In this document: positions 63,461-64,000 of the stretch, piece after piece
How the letters are laid out: each line of letters opens with the position of its first letter
How positions within the stretch are numbered: position 1 is the first letter of the stretch
Assembly (NCBI GenBank): GCA_963821095.1
Contig: CAWGCJ010000008.1
Span: forward strand, 1 to 64,000
DNA: 64,000 bases
Direction: 5' to 3'
From: CAVPHV01 sp963821095
GTDB lineage: Bacteria; Actinomycetota; Acidimicrobiia; Spongiisociales; UBA5794
The notes under the pieces: generated by a model
The model's database searches: none
What the model was told of the DNA's origin: nothing
The model's input: only the letters and a program-made list of their open reading frames with translations
Translations under genes and position numbers: made by a program

Positions 63461-63487
63461 GAGACCCCTTGCGGCACAAGGGGTCTC
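63461..63487. terminator. Hairpin between integrase and tRNA-Ile
   Basis: GAGACCCCTTG, loop CGGCA, CAAGGGGTCTC: perfect 11-bp stem two bases after the integrase stop. It could end both integrase and tRNA transcripts. Confidence 0.8.
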
Positions 63488-63489
63488 GT

Positions 63490-63539
63490 CGGTGGGCCCA
63501 GCTGGATTTGAACCAGCGACCTCATCCTTATCAGGGATG
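63490..63539 (-). repeat. attR: Right attachment site within tRNA-Ile
   Basis: Fifty bases identical to 51730-51779, forming the 3' half of the intact tRNA gene. Confidence 0.92.
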
Positions 63540-63567
63540 CGCTCTAACCAGGCTGAGCTATGGGCCC
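63493..63567 (-). tRNA. tRNA-Ile (anticodon GAT)
   Basis: 75 nt. Acceptor GGGCCCA pairs with TGGGCCC. D-arm TAGCTCAGCCTGGTTAGAGC, anticodon arm CATCC-CTGATAA-GGATG with anticodon GAT, T-arm GCTGG-TTCAAAT-CCAGC, discriminator A. The terminal CCA is not fully encoded. Its 3' half is the integration target of the island. Confidence 0.97.
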
Positions 63568-63845
63568 AAATATGCTGTCTACCTGCGGTTATGCCAAACC
63601 ACGACCTCCGGTCCTTGGAGCACACCGCTTGTAGAGCGTAATCGTCGTCGATCACCCTCGGGAGGATGGGACGCGTCGTTGTCGAGAACGACGGAATTCT
63701 AGGGTCGATCGAGGGCTTCCGCACATCAGATCATCGCCCACGATTCAGTCGGGGAATCGACATAGGCATAGGGTCCAATGGCCCGTTACCCATCCTCCGG
63801 CCGCCGGGGACACTTGCGGGGAGTAGCCGAGCCGTGGGAGTCCTC
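63568..63845. other. Intergenic region right of tRNA-Ile
   Basis: About 280 bp with the tRNA promoter on the minus side; no gene or clear element seen. Confidence 0.5.
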
Positions 63846-64000
63846 ATGACTGATGGAACCGCACCTAGTCCTGTCCCGAGGAAGCAGCGGTATCAACGGT
63901 GGTGGGTTTGGGCCCTCATCGGGGCAGCCGTCGTGATCGGGGTGGCCGGGAGAGCAGCTTCCGCTGGGGCGGAGGATTGGGCGCTGGTGGGCTCCAACTT
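63846..64000 (+). CDS. Membrane or exported protein, truncated by window edge
   Basis: First 51 residues only: a polar basic start (PSPVPRKQRYQRWW), one hydrophobic helix (VWALIGAAVVIGVAG) and then AASAGAEDWALVGSN. The helix may be an uncleaved anchor or a signal. ATG has GGAG five bases upstream. Family cannot be judged. Confidence 0.6.
   Translation, partial: MTDGTAPSPVPRKQRYQRWWVWALIGAAVVIGVAGRAASAGAEDWALVGSN

Larger units (their letters stand above)
51730..63539 (+). mobile_element. 11.8-kb integrative element in tRNA-Ile(GAT)
   Basis: Bounded by 50-bp identical direct repeats at 51730-51779 and 63490-63539. The right copy is the 3' half of an intact tRNA-Ile gene; the left copy is the displaced fragment. 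A tyrosine recombinase (62316-63458) ends next to the tRNA, the standard arrangement. Cargo: Fic protein, SRPBCC protein, F420-type oxidoreductase, SMP-30-like secreted protein, two exported small proteins, SARP-STAND regulator, SEC-C protein. There is no replication, relaxase or capsid gene, so it would be mobilised passively or by the integrase alone. Confidence 0.9.

Overview
The window is a 64 kb piece of a high-GC actinobacterial chromosome spanning the replication origin. The order rpmH-rnpA-yidD-yidC-jag | rsmG-parA-parB | cwlM-type | trxA-trxB | anti-sigma/sigM | pseudokinase on one side and dnaA-dnaN-recF-dciA-gyrB-gyrA-DUF3566 on the other is the classic actinobacterial origin layout. 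Base composition, the F420-type oxidoreductase, the SARP regulator and the acyl-CoA dehydrogenases fit Actinomycetota, perhaps an Acidimicrobiia-like lineage (inference; no rRNA is present to decide).

Region by region: 1-4.1 kb holds the end of a lipoprotein gene, a shattered acyl-CoA dehydrogenase and a stop-ridden, repeat-rich membrane-protein gene. 4.2-9.5 kb holds cca, rnhA, pilT, an HDAC-like deacetylase and a GNAT enzyme. 9.5-20.4 kb is the cell-envelope, thioredoxin and segregation part of the origin cluster. 20.4-30 kb is dnaA through gyrA, where dnaN is broken by a 17-bp tandem duplication. 30-33.4 kb carries a thioredoxin-NHL lipoprotein and small proteins. 33.4-36.4 kb is a cobalamin-riboswitch-controlled btuFCD-type ABC operon. 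36.4-47 kb mixes a VIT-family transporter, an acyl-CoA dehydrogenase, two orphan sensor kinases and a divergent zinc/manganese uptake locus (znuAB | zur-znuC) with Fur-type boxes between. 47-51.5 kb holds an MBL-fold enzyme, a CASTOR/POLLUX-like channel with a one-base frameshift, and a secreted nucleoside hydrolase.

51.73-63.54 kb is an 11.8-kb integrative element inserted in tRNA-Ile(GAT). It has perfect 50-bp direct repeats at its ends (the right copy lies inside the intact tRNA), a tyrosine integrase next to that tRNA, and matching 21-bp candidate arm sites near both ends. A third, degenerate tRNA 3'-end copy outside the left end suggests an earlier insertion. Cargo: a class II-like Fic protein, an SRPBCC protein, a DDN-like F420 oxidoreductase, a secreted SMP-30-like beta-propeller, two small exported proteins, a large SARP-STAND-TPR regulator and a SEC-C protein preceded by a palindromic operator-like site. 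Its intergenic spaces carry two families of dispersed repeats not seen elsewhere in the window. I could not assign the cargo to a known system; it is the best candidate here for something undescribed.

The last 150 bases begin a membrane or exported protein that runs off the window.
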